Assembly (NCBI GenBank): GCA_045590415.1
Contig: JAZNRA010000021.1
Coordinates: forward strand, 1-24,073
Direction: 5' to 3'
Length of the DNA stretch: 24,073 nucleotides
Source of the DNA: RGIG3009 sp045590415
Lineage (GTDB): Bacteria > Bacillota > Clostridia > Oscillospirales > Acutalibacteraceae
Positions 15,129 to 23,650 of this stretch are shown piece by piece. A program made the position numbers and the translations under genes. The notes beneath the pieces are model-generated. The model was not told the origin of the DNA. It saw only the letters and a list, made by a program, of their open reading frames with translations, and made no database searches. Numbering within the stretch: the stretch's first letter is position 1; the number at the start of each line of letters is the position of its first letter.

Positions 15129-17063
15129 TTAGGATTGTACCACCGACGTGTAATCCAGGTCGGCAACAGCTTTCGCGTTGACTTCCTCGGGGCTTTTATA
15201 AGTCGGCACCAATTTTTTCATCACGGTGACGATCTTATCTTTAGAATCGGTAACAAGCACGGCATCCAGTTCGCGTAATTTTTCGCGAACTTCCGCCAAA
15301 GAGAACGGTTCTTTTTGATGCTCAATAAAGATCTTGTTGTTAGGAGTTGTCGTCAAATCCTCACTTCGCATCAGCAATTCTTCATACAGCTTTTCGCCGG
15401 GGCGCAGACCCGTTTCCACGATCGGCATATCGACGTACGGTGTATAGCCCGACAAACGAACCATGTTCTCGGCGAGTTCCAAAATGCTCACGGGCGAGCC
15501 CATATCTAACACAAAAACCTCGGATTGCTCCGCCATGGCGCCGCACTGCAACACCAGCTGTGCCGCTTCGGGAATCGTCATGAAATACCGTATAATACGT
15601 TTATCGGTTACCGTTACCGGTCCTCCGTGTTGGATCTGCCGCCGGAACAACGGAATAACCGAGCCATTGGAACCAAGCACGTTACCGAACCGCACCGCGG
15701 CAAAACAGGTTTTGCTGGCACTGCCGATACCTTGCACGACCATTTCACACAAGCGTTTGGAGGCACCCATCACGTTCGTGGGGTTGACCGCTTTGTCGGT
15801 CGAGATCAAGATAAATTTTTCCGCCTTGTACTTATCCGCCGCTTTTGCCACGTGGTACGTGCCGAAGACGTTGTTACGAATCGCCTCTTCGGGGCAGTTT
15901 TCCATTAACGGCACGTGCTTGTGCGCCGCCGCATGGAAGACGACTTGCGGGTGATAGCGCTCAAACAAGCGATTGACCTTGTGTTCATCGCGCACCGACG
16001 CTACTTCGACGCGCAAGTCCAGAGCTTGTCCGTATGTATAGCGCAATTCCTGCTGAATATCGTACGCGTTGTTTTCGTAAATATCCACAACGATCAATTG
16101 GCGCGGTTTCTGCTTGGCGATCTGGCGGCACAACTCCGACCCGATCGAGCCGCCGCCGCCCGTCACCATTACAACCTTATCACGCAAGAACATCGCACTC
16201 GCATCGTTGTCAAACGACACCTGCGGTCGTCCCAGCAAATCTTCAATGCGCACTTCACGCGCTTGATTCATGATCGGCTTCTCGGATTTACTGGAAAATG
16301 CCAACATATCCGGCAACACCTTCACCTTGCAATTAAGCGGCATACACAGTTGCAGGATCTGCTGATGCTTTTTCTCGTTGGCAGACGGAATCGCCACGTA
16401 AATCGTGCGCGCATTATATCGCTCCACGATCTGCGGCATTTTTGAGATCGGACCCATAATCGGAACGCCGTTTATCTCTTTGCCGATCTTCAGCGGATCA
16501 TCGTCCACCATACATACGGGACGATAGGTGCTGTTGGCGTTACGGGACATTTCGTTGAGCAACAACACACCGGCATCACCGGCACCGATAATAATTGCCG
16601 CCGTTTTATTCTGCGCCACACGGCTGGAAACCGTCCAATCCCGATAGGCACGATAACACAACCGCATCAGCAACATCAGCAAAAGCGAAACCATGGCCGA
16701 GAACAGCATCGGAATCACAGGGGGTGTTTTCCGAAAGGCAATGGCGGCAATCAGCAAATACAAAAGATATCCTACTGCGCCCGCCTTAAAAAGCGCTAAA
16801 TACTCCCGACTCATCGCATATCGCCATAAGCTGGCATAGGTTTTAAATAAAATCATACTGAGCTCGATACACAGCCCTAACAGTAAAAAGTGAAGCGGAA
16901 ACCTGCTATCGGTAAAATGAACAAACCCTCCGTCACTGTGCACCGACAGAAAATACAAAGAGAAAAGGCTGATCGCCAGTATGAGCATATCGACCAAGAC
17001 CACGCACAGCTCCCGCATCCGAGAAAAATGAAAGCGTCTGGTCGCCCGGCTCTTTTCTTTCAC
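15129..17063 (-). CDS. CapD/PglF-like membrane UDP-sugar 4,6-dehydratase
   Basis: A 644-residue membrane protein of the polysaccharide biosynthesis CapD/EpsC/PglF family. Four hydrophobic segments (about 20-135) are followed by a first Rossmann-like domain (AIIIGAGDAGVLL, 156-168) and a second SDR domain with TGGGGSIG (301-308) and the catalytic block STDKAVNPTNVMGASK (421-436). As in PglF-type enzymes, a Met (Met432) replaces the usual SDR Tyr, beside Asp423 and Lys424. Such enzymes make UDP-4-keto-6-deoxy-HexNAc from UDP-GlcNAc for cell-surface sugars. The GTG start at 17063 has GAGGTGA about 6 bases upstream. It is the last gene of a three-gene operon with cpsD and cpsC-like genes. The exact product sugar is not determined by sequence alone. 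Confidence 0.88.
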   Translation of the reverse strand: MKEKSRATRRFHFSRMRELCVVLVDMLILAISLFSLYFLSVHSDGGFVHFTDSRFPLHFLLLGLCIELSMILFKTYASLWRYAMSREYLALFKAGAVGYLLYLLIAAIAFRKTPPVIPMLFSAMVSLLLMLLMRLCYRAYRDWTVSSRVAQNKTAAIIIGAGDAGVLLLNEMSRNANSTYRPVCMVDDDPLKIGKEINGVPIMGPISKMPQIVERYNARTIYVAIPSANEKKHQQILQLCMPLNCKVKVLPDMLAFSSKSEKPIMNQAREVRIEDLLGRPQVSFDNDASAMFLRDKVVMVTGGGGSIGSELCRQIAKQKPRQLIVVDIYENNAYDIQQELRYTYGQALDLRVEVASVRDEHKVNRLFERYHPQVVFHAAAHKHVPLMENCPEEAIRNNVFGTYHVAKAADKYKAEKFILISTDKAVNPTNVMGASKRLCEMVVQGIGSASKTCFAAVRFGNVLGSNGSVIPLFRRQIQHGGPVTVTDKRIIRYFMTIPEAAQLVLQCGAMAEQSEVFVLDMGSPVSILELAENMVRLSGYTPYVDMPIVETGLRPGEKLYEELLMRSEDLTTTPNNKIFIEHQKEPFSLAEVREKLRELDAVLVTDSKDKIVTVMKKLVPTYKSPEEVNAKAVADLDYTSVVQS

Positions 17064-17114
17064 GTAAAATCACCTCAGGTCTCCCATCAACAAGGAGAAA
17101 ATGGGGCTACCAAA

Positions 17115-17843
17115 TTACATTTCTGCTGCTTGCGTATAGGAGTAATCGTGTGCTTTGTAATACTTATACCGATCATACCGACTATACGGGCGTCCGGCTT
17201 CTTTCATATCCGAAATCACAACGCCCAACAAATTGCCTTGTACATCTTGAATGTTGGCAATTGCTCGACGCAGTTCCTCGTAGGTCGTCTGTCCTTGGCG
17301 GGTGATCAGCACGGTGCCGGCGGCCTTTTCAGACAATACCAGCGAATCCGATACCACACACAGCGGCGGAGTATCAATAAACACATAGTCGTATTGGGCA
17401 GACACCTCATCCAGTAATTTGTCCATATTCTCCGAACCGAGAAGTTCCGAAGGGTTGGGAGGCAAAGAACCACTGGGAAGTAAATCCATCCCGTTTGCCA
17501 CTTCACGGCACACGCACTCGTCAAATTTAAGTTCGCCGGACAAAATTCGAGAAAGACCGTTGTGCTTTTTCACACGGAAGGTCTTGTGTTGAGAGGGTTT
17601 GCGCAAGTCTGCATCAATCAGCAAAACACGTGCACCCGTCTGTGCCATCGTAATCGCCAAATTGGACGAAGCCGTTGTTTTGCCCGCGTTGGGTTCCGCA
17701 CTGGAAAACAGCACGATCTTCCGCTTATGAGGAGCGAGCGCAAACAACAAGTTCGTGCGAACGGTCTTATACGCCTCAACGATCTGAAAAGTAGTTGCTA
17801 TGGGACGTGCGCTTGCAGCACCTTTATCGTTTCCGTTACGCAT
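17115..17843 (-). CDS. CpsD/CapB-family bacterial tyrosine kinase
   Basis: A 242-residue BY-kinase, the cytoplasmic partner of the adaptor encoded just upstream. The P-loop AEPNAGKTT (49-57), Walker A' VLLIDADLRKP (73-83) and Walker B VFIDTPP (154-160) are in the expected order, and the C-terminus carries the autophosphorylation tyrosine cluster (Tyr220, 223, 226, 228, 229, 234, 236). These kinases control chain length and export of capsule or exopolysaccharide. The ATG at 17843 overlaps the end of the adaptor gene by 8 bases, with GGGAGG about 9 bases upstream, so they are coupled. No phosphatase (CpsB or Wzb type) is in the window. Confidence 0.92.
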   Translation of the reverse strand: MRNGNDKGAASARPIATTFQIVEAYKTVRTNLLFALAPHKRKIVLFSSAEPNAGKTTASSNLAITMAQTGARVLLIDADLRKPSQHKTFRVKKHNGLSRILSGELKFDECVCREVANGMDLLPSGSLPPNPSELLGSENMDKLLDEVSAQYDYVFIDTPPLCVVSDSLVLSEKAAGTVLITRQGQTTYEELRRAIANIQDVQGNLLGVVISDMKEAGRPYSRYDRYKYYKAHDYSYTQAAEM

Positions 17844-18543
17844 GATGTTTGCCTCCCTTTTTTCCGTTGTTAGGTGTGAAACTGGGGATCTCGCCTAATA
17901 CCGGTACATCGATCTGCATCTGTAACGTTTCCTTATCGCGGATGGTGTTATCCAAGAATTCACCCAACAGAATCACCGCAACCGACAGTACCAATCCGAG
18001 TAATGCACCGATCAAACCGTTGCGCAACACGTTCGGTGCGGTCTGTACAGCCACAGTGGCATCCTCAACGACCTTCGCCGAGGCAACCTCTCCGGTCACG
18101 GACGGGAACGTATCCGCAATCGCGTATGCCATCGCGCTGCATGCCTTCTGTGCAGTCTTTGGATCATTATGTTTTGCCGAAACCCTAAGTAAGGTGGTGT
18201 CCTCCACCAACGAGGACGAAACCATATTCTTGAGTTCAGCCATCGAAAGTTCACCGTTTAATCGAGCATATGCCTTGTTCAGGACCGGCTCCGTCTTCAT
18301 CACAACGGCGTAGGTGTTCGCTAAGTACTCAGCCGCCGACAGGTTGCTGGCGGTTGCACTGTTTGCCTCCGTATCCTGCGCCATATTGCGAACATACAGC
18401 AAGGAGGAGGAGGTATATTGTTCCGGAACAAAAAAATAGGCATACGATGCAAACAATAGTACGCCAACTGCAACGCTGGCAATGATCCATTTGATTCGTC
18501 CCAGCAAAATACCAAAAATGAGTCTGATATCCATTTCTTGCAT
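17836..18543 (-). CDS. Wzz/CpsC-type polysaccharide co-polymerase, kinase adaptor
   Basis: A 235-residue membrane protein with two membrane segments (about 17-38 and 165-190) around an extracytoplasmic domain, the pattern of CpsC/CapA/YveK adaptors that activate the tyrosine kinase encoded next. The phrase FFVPEQYTSSSLLYVRN after the first helix and DVPVLGEIPSF near the C-terminus are typical. GGAG lies 11 bases before the ATG at 18543; a second ATG three codons on is possible. First gene of the operon, read from the promoter at 18616-18644. Confidence 0.88.
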   Translation of the reverse strand: MQEMDIRLIFGILLGRIKWIIASVAVGVLLFASYAYFFVPEQYTSSSLLYVRNMAQDTEANSATASNLSAAEYLANTYAVVMKTEPVLNKAYARLNGELSMAELKNMVSSSLVEDTTLLRVSAKHNDPKTAQKACSAMAYAIADTFPSVTGEVASAKVVEDATVAVQTAPNVLRNGLIGALLGLVLSVAVILLGEFLDNTIRDKETLQMQIDVPVLGEIPSFTPNNGKKGGKHHA

Positions 18544-18615
18544 AGAGGGTAACGCTCCTTCTCTATAGTAATAACCTTTAAAACGCGGCTCTTCACCGCA
18601 TAAAAACCTATAATA

Positions 18616-18644
18616 ATTATAAAGCATCCCTCTTCGTTCGTCAA
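18616..18644 (-). promoter_or_regulatory. Near-consensus sigma-A promoter of the exopolysaccharide operon
   Basis: On the minus strand TTGACG (18639-18644), a 17-base spacer and a perfect TATAAT (18616-18621), leaving a leader of about 65 bases before the adaptor gene. Confidence 0.88.
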
Positions 18645-18703
18645 GCCCTATTCTCCACCCTTTTTTCTTTGTCCTGTTTTTTTAAAAAAGTGTCTATTCG
18701 GTG

Positions 18704-18732
18704 TTGAAAAACGAATTGTTTTTTTATATAAT
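18704..18732 (+). promoter_or_regulatory. Near-consensus sigma-A promoter of oadB-proS operon
   Basis: TTGAAA (18704-18709), a 17-base spacer and a perfect TATAAT (18727-18732), about 38 bases before the oadB start and divergent from the exopolysaccharide promoter. Confidence 0.88.
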
Positions 18733-18769
18733 GGTTTATGTATGTAAACAACAGAAAGGATGTCTATGC

Positions 18770-20002
18770 ATGTTTCAACATTTCGCCTTTTTATGGGAAA
18801 GCCTTCTTGCTTTTCTAACCGGCATCGATGTTAACGGCGACGGTGTTATCAACCCCGGTGCCATTTTAGCAAACGGTACCGTTTCACCGGATATCACCGG
18901 TTGGAAAATGCTCGTTATGCTGGCTATTGGCGGCTTGCTGATCTACCTTGCCATCGCTAAGGACTTTGAGCCCTCTTTGCTGATGCCAATGGGACTCGGC
19001 GCCATTTTAGTCAACCTCCCTTTTACAGGTGCTGTTGGCACGGCCGCCGACGGCTCCGAGGGCATTATCGATTGGCTGTTTAAGGTCGGTATCGAAGCAT
19101 CCGAGGCGCTTCCCCTGATTCTGTTCATCGGTATCGGCGCCATGATCGACTTCGGCCCCCTGCTCTCAAACCCCAAAATGTTTTTATTCGGCGGTGCCGC
19201 ACAGTTCGGCATTTTCTTAACCGTTGCCGTTGCTGCCTTGTTTTTTGATTTCAAAGATGCTGCCGCCATCGGTATCATCGGTGCGGCAGACGGTCCTACC
19301 GCGATTTTGGTCGCCAACGTATTCGATACACCTTTGTTACCCGCCATTATGGTCGCCGCCTACTCATATATGGCGCTCGTCCCAATCATTCAGCCCCTCG
19401 CTATCAAAGCGGTCACCACCAAAAAAGAACGTACCATTCACATGTCTTACAACCCGTCTTCGGTGTCGCGTAAAACCCGTATCCTATTTCCCATCGTAGT
19501 AACGTTGATTGCGGGCCTCATCGCACCGAAATCGGTATCGTTGGTCGGTATGCTGATGTTCGGCAACCTGTTGCGTGAATGTTTAAAACTTGACAATCTG
19601 TCGCAAACCGCACAGACCTCGCTTGCCAATCTTATCACCATCGTGCTCGGCTTATCTATTGCAGCCAGTATGAAAGCGGAAGCTTTCGTCAAACTCGACA
19701 CCATCATCGTCATGGCACTCGGTTTGGTTGCCTTTGTGTTCGACACCATCGCCGGCGTTATGTTCGCCAAGTTTCTCAATATTTTCTTGCCGGAAGGTAA
19801 GAAAATTAACCCGATGGTCGGCGGTGCCGGTATCTCGGCGTTCCCGATGTCTGCTCGTGTCATTCAGAAGATGGCACTTAAAGAAGACAATCAAAACCAC
19901 CTGCTCATGCACGCCGTCGGCGCTAACGTGGCAGGACAGATCGGCTCGGTTGTTGCGGGCGGCATCATCTTAACAGTCGTCCCGAAATTGATCGGCGCAT
20001 AA
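18770..20002 (+). CDS. Sodium-pumping decarboxylase beta subunit, OadB type
   Basis: A 410-residue multi-pass membrane protein of the oxaloacetate/glutaconyl-CoA decarboxylase beta family, which couples decarboxylation of carboxybiotin to export of sodium ions. The conserved AIGIIGAADGPTAI segment includes Asp174, the equivalent of the sodium-binding Asp of OadB; GGAGISAFPMSARVIQ near the C-terminus is also family-typical. The first 45 residues carry an unusual DVNGDGVINPGAI stretch between the first hydrophobic segment and the usual core. The ATG at 18770 is preceded by AGAAAGGA. The small gene after it is OadG-like, but the alpha (carboxyltransferase) and biotin-carrier subunits are not in this window, so its substrate is not known. 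Confidence 0.9.
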   Translation: MFQHFAFLWESLLAFLTGIDVNGDGVINPGAILANGTVSPDITGWKMLVMLAIGGLLIYLAIAKDFEPSLLMPMGLGAILVNLPFTGAVGTAADGSEGIIDWLFKVGIEASEALPLILFIGIGAMIDFGPLLSNPKMFLFGGAAQFGIFLTVAVAALFFDFKDAAAIGIIGAADGPTAILVANVFDTPLLPAIMVAAYSYMALVPIIQPLAIKAVTTKKERTIHMSYNPSSVSRKTRILFPIVVTLIAGLIAPKSVSLVGMLMFGNLLRECLKLDNLSQTAQTSLANLITIVLGLSIAASMKAEAFVKLDTIIVMALGLVAFVFDTIAGVMFAKFLNIFLPEGKKINPMVGGAGISAFPMSARVIQKMALKEDNQNHLLMHAVGANVAGQIGSVVAGGIILTVVPKLIGA

Positions 20003-20017
20003 AAGGAGGAAATCAAA

Positions 20018-20143
20018 ATGCCTATTGAACTTCAAAACGCTTTTCTGTTAATGCTGCTCGGTATGGTCGGTATCTTTGCCGTCATGCTTCTCATCATGAT
20101 TGCGGTTAACCTGCTCAACAAATTCGCAAAAGATAAAAAATAA
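20018..20143 (+). CDS. 41-residue OadG-like gamma subunit
   Basis: A short membrane protein: a brief N-terminus, one strongly hydrophobic segment (about residues 9-32, FLLMLLGMVGIFAVMLLIM) and a basic tail KFAKDKK. It has AAAGGAGG about 8 bases before the ATG and starts 16 bases after the oadB-like stop. OadG proteins are small single-span subunits that tie the beta subunit to the alpha subunit, so the position and shape fit; at 41 residues it lacks most of the soluble tail that normally contacts alpha. A small unrelated membrane protein cannot be excluded. Confidence 0.65.
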   Translation: MPIELQNAFLLMLLGMVGIFAVMLLIMIAVNLLNKFAKDKK

Positions 20144-20164
20144 ATTCCGAAAGGATCACTCGTT

Positions 20165-21601
20165 ATGGCTGATAATAAAAAAATGGTCGATGCCATCACC
20201 TCAATGGACGAAAACTTTGCCCAATGGTACACCGACGTTGTTAAGAAAGCGGAGCTCGCCAGTTACTCCGGCGTGCGTGGCTGCATGATCGTGCGCCCGT
20301 ACGGCACGGCGCTGTGGGAAAATATCCGCAACGATCTGGATGCCCGCTTTAAAGCACTTGGTCACGAAAACATTATGATGCCGATGTTCATTCCCGAAAG
20401 CTTATTGCAACGGGAAAAGGACCACGTGGAGGGCTTTGCGCCCGAAGTGGCGTGGGTCACCCACGGCGGCGACGAAAAACTGCAGGAGCGTTTGTGCGTA
20501 CGCCCGACCTCTGAAACGGTGTTCTGCGAACATTACGCGGATATTATCCATTCCTATCGCGATCTGCCCAAGCTGTACAACCAGTGGTGCTCGGTCGTTC
20601 GTTGGGAAAAGACCACGCGTCCTTTCCTGCGCACGATGGAATTCTATTGGCAGGAAGGCCACACCATGCACGAAACGGCTGAAGAGGCCCTGGAAGAAAC
20701 CGAGCGTATGCTGAACGTTTATGCCGATTTCTGCGAGCAGTCGCTCGCCATTCCGGTCGTCAAAGGTCGCAAGACCGATAAAGAAAAATTTGCCGGTGCA
20801 GAGGCGACCTACACCATTGAAGCCATGATGCACGACGGTAAGGCGCTGCAAAGCGGTACCAGCCATTATTTCGGTGACGGCTTTGCCCGCGCATTTGACA
20901 TTCAGTTTACCGACCGCGCCAATCAGCAGCAATATCCTCATCAGACCTCGTGGGGCATGTCCACCCGTATCATCGGCGCGATCATCATGACGCACGGCGA
21001 TGACAACGGCTTGGTGTTGCCGCCCGCGGTGGCACCCATCCAACTGGTCATTCTGCCCATTGCACAACACAAACCAGGCGTGTTGGACAAAGCGCGTGAG
21101 CTCGCGGACCGTCTGTCTGCCGTCGCGCGTGTAAAGGTGGACGATTCGGATAACTCTGCCGGTTGGAAATTTGCGGAATATGAAATGAAGGGCGTCCCGC
21201 TCCGTTTGGAGATCGGTCCCCGCGATATTGAAAACAACCAGTGCGTGCTGGTCCGCCGTGACAACCGCGAAAAAACGATGGTGTCGCTTGACGAATTGGA
21301 AACCAAGATCCCCGAACTGCTGCAAGCGGTACACGACGGTCTGTACCAAAAAGCACTCGACCGCCGCGAGGGCATGACGTTTACCGTTACCAATATGGAA
21401 GAAATGATAAAAACCGCCGACGAGCAACCCGGTCTGATCAAGGCAATGTGGTGCGGCGACGAGGCGTGCGAGTTGAAGCTCAAGGAAGCTGCCGGCGTCA
21501 CCAGCCGTTGCATGCCGTTTGAGCAAGAGCACATTGCCGATACCTGCGTGTGTTGCGGAAAACCCGCCAAGACGATGGTGGTCTGGGGCAAGGCCTATTA
21601 A
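20165..21601 (+). CDS. proS: Prolyl-tRNA synthetase, archaeal/eukaryote-like type
   Basis: A 478-residue class II aminoacyl-tRNA synthetase charging tRNA-Pro. It lacks the inserted editing domain of the long bacterial form. RPYGTALWENI, the motif 2 region KLYNQWCSVVRWE with RPFLRTMEFYWQEGHTMHE, and motif 3 in QTSWGMSTRIIGAIIMTHGD are visible, followed by the anticodon-binding domain and a C-terminal zinc-like domain with Cys pairs (WCGDEAC, then DTCVCCGK) ending in the usual C-terminal tyrosine. This short form occurs in many Clostridia as well as archaea. AAAGGA lies about 7 bases before the ATG at 20165, and only 21 bases separate it from the oadG-like stop, so it is probably read from the oadB promoter. 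Bacterial trans-editing (ProXp-type) factors were not seen nearby. Confidence 0.95.
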   Translation: MADNKKMVDAITSMDENFAQWYTDVVKKAELASYSGVRGCMIVRPYGTALWENIRNDLDARFKALGHENIMMPMFIPESLLQREKDHVEGFAPEVAWVTHGGDEKLQERLCVRPTSETVFCEHYADIIHSYRDLPKLYNQWCSVVRWEKTTRPFLRTMEFYWQEGHTMHETAEEALEETERMLNVYADFCEQSLAIPVVKGRKTDKEKFAGAEATYTIEAMMHDGKALQSGTSHYFGDGFARAFDIQFTDRANQQQYPHQTSWGMSTRIIGAIIMTHGDDNGLVLPPAVAPIQLVILPIAQHKPGVLDKARELADRLSAVARVKVDDSDNSAGWKFAEYEMKGVPLRLEIGPRDIENNQCVLVRRDNREKTMVSLDELETKIPELLQAVHDGLYQKALDRREGMTFTVTNMEEMIKTADEQPGLIKAMWCGDEACELKLKEAAGVTSRCMPFEQEHIADTCVCCGKPAKTMVVWGKAY

Positions 21602-21612
21602 GGAGAATCACG

Positions 21613-22195
<583 letters not shown>

Positions 22196-22203
<8 letters not shown>

Positions 22204-22720
22204 TGTATTGCGGCAGGCACTTGCACTGCTTACAGACGTTACTCCGCTTGACACCGATTGCGGAAACGTATGCGACGGACGGTGTTGCCGTCCGTCAGCA
22301 GACAGCGTCGGGATGTTGTTGCTGCCCGGCGAGGAGAAGCTGCTTTCGGACGAGGGGTTTACCATCATTCCTGCAGACGGCGGGCATCTGCTCACTTGCG
22401 ACGGCTCTTGCCGCCGTGAGGTGCGCCCGTTCGCCTGCCGTGTGTTTCCGCTGTTCCCCTACGTTGGAGAGAACGGAACCGTGCGTGCGGTGTACGACCC
22501 GCGAAGTTGGCGGCTTTGTCCCCTGACGCGCAACTGTGCCCACGTGCGGCTAAAACCCGATTTTGTGCGCGCAGTTCGTAAAGCGGGGACCTTGTTAATG
22601 AGCGATCCTGCGTGTGCCGCGTTTTTGCGCGCACAGAGCCGCGAGATCGACGAAATTTCGCAGCTGTTACCTTTTCTCCGAAACGAACGTCCGCCGACCG
22701 CGCGGCGAAAATTACGATAA
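22196..22720 (+). CDS. Cysteine-cluster protein, YkgJ-like
   Basis: A 174-residue small soluble protein rich in cysteines arranged as in YkgJ-type putative iron- or zinc-binding proteins: CGNVCDGRCC (Cys22, 26, 30, 31), then CDGSCRREVRPFACRVFPLFP (Cys68, 72, 81) and further Cys108, Cys114 and Cys140. The RPxxCRxFP phrase is the most characteristic part. The start ATG at 22196 lies inside the last codons of the cyclophilin gene, so the two are coupled, and its own stop is 12 bases before the lipoprotein cyclophilin start. The function of this family is not established; metal binding is inferred from the cysteines. Confidence 0.65.
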
Positions 22721-22732
22721 AGGATGGATACC

Positions 22733-23599
22733 ATGAAAGCGACCAAGCTTCTCACTTTTTTGGCGATCGCCGTGCTTTGCCTCGGCATAACCGCCTGCGG
22801 TGTTCAGGAAGACGATACTTTACAAAATAGCGTCACCACGGCTTACGAGGATAAAGCGGTCGGTTTTCAGTTGGAAATGCCGTCCGCCGGCGAGCAAATT
22901 GCCATCATGCATACCTCGAAAGGGGATATTTCTATTCGTTTCTTCCCCGAAGGCGCACCCAAAGCGGTGGATAACTTTATTAAGTTGTCACAAAACGGCT
23001 ATTATGACGGGCTGACCTTTCACCGCGTGGTTAAGGATTTTATGATCCAGGGCGGCGACCCGAACGGTGACGGCACCGGCGGTGAAAGCGTTTGGGGCAA
23101 GCCGTTTGAAGACGAGTTTCATCCAAAACTTCTTAATCTTCGCGGATCGCTTTCCATGGCGAATTCCGGTGTGAACACCAACGGCAGTCAGTTCTTTATT
23201 AATCAGGGCGGTCCGGATGCTTTCGGCGAGCGCGATAAGTATGCGTACTCCGAGGAAGACGTACAAACCCTCAAGAGCCAATATAACAGTTTACTCACTT
23301 CCTACGGAAAAGAAACCGTAGAGGCCTATTACGGTACTTGGGACGACATACTCGCTCAATATATGCCGTTGGATTATAAAAGTGTGCCGGAAGCCGTATG
23401 GGAACTATACGAGAAAAACGGCGGCAACATCACGTTGGACGGCGCTTGGCGCAAAAAAGGTGGCCACACCGTATTCGGCCAGGTGTTTGCCGGCATGGAC
23501 GTCGTGGATGCCATTGCGGCGGTAAAAACCGGCAAGAACAATAAACCCACCGAAGCGGTCACCATCAAGAGCATCGAGATCACAACCTATGAAGGATAA
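22733..23599 (+). CDS. Lipoprotein cyclophilin-type peptidyl-prolyl isomerase
   Basis: A 288-residue cyclophilin with a lipoprotein signal: MKATKLL, a hydrophobic core and the lipobox ITAC, making Cys22 the lipid-modified first residue of the mature protein on the outer face of the membrane. The catalytic core carries FHRVVKDFMIQGGD (Arg98, Phe103, Gln106) and GSQFFI. An insert of about 80 residues (163-243), rich in Tyr and acidic residues, precedes the final FGQVFAGMDVVD strand. The ATG at 22733 is chosen over the one at 22724, which overlaps the ribosome binding site AAAGGA. It shares long identical stretches with the cytosolic cyclophilin upstream, so the pair most likely arose by duplication. 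It may help fold exported proteins. Confidence 0.9.
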   Translation: MKATKLLTFLAIAVLCLGITACGVQEDDTLQNSVTTAYEDKAVGFQLEMPSAGEQIAIMHTSKGDISIRFFPEGAPKAVDNFIKLSQNGYYDGLTFHRVVKDFMIQGGDPNGDGTGGESVWGKPFEDEFHPKLLNLRGSLSMANSGVNTNGSQFFINQGGPDAFGERDKYAYSEEDVQTLKSQYNSLLTSYGKETVEAYYGTWDDILAQYMPLDYKSVPEAVWELYEKNGGNITLDGAWRKKGGHTVFGQVFAGMDVVDAIAAVKTGKNNKPTEAVTIKSIEITTYEG

Positions 23600-23601
23600 C
23601 A

Positions 23602-23640
23602 AAAAAGCGTTGCGAGAGTAAAACTTTCGCAACGCTTTTT
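23602..23640. terminator. Bidirectional terminator at the end of the oadB-cyclophilin operon
   Basis: Arms 23602-23619 and 23623-23640 pair with one G-U and a three-base loop, flanked by A and T runs on both sides. It serves this operon and the convergent Mrp-like gene. Confidence 0.92.
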
Positions 23641-23650
23641 CTTTGTGTCT

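Noticed and set aside
20402..21532. A 376-codon open frame on the minus strand opposite proS
   Set aside because: Same reason: it lies wholly within proS, which has all class II synthetase motifs, and its translation shows no domain.
22724..22732. Upstream ATG at 22724 as start of the lipoprotein cyclophilin
   Set aside because: It overlaps the ribosome binding site AAAGGA and would put acidic Asp before the signal peptide; the ATG at 22733 has suitable spacing.
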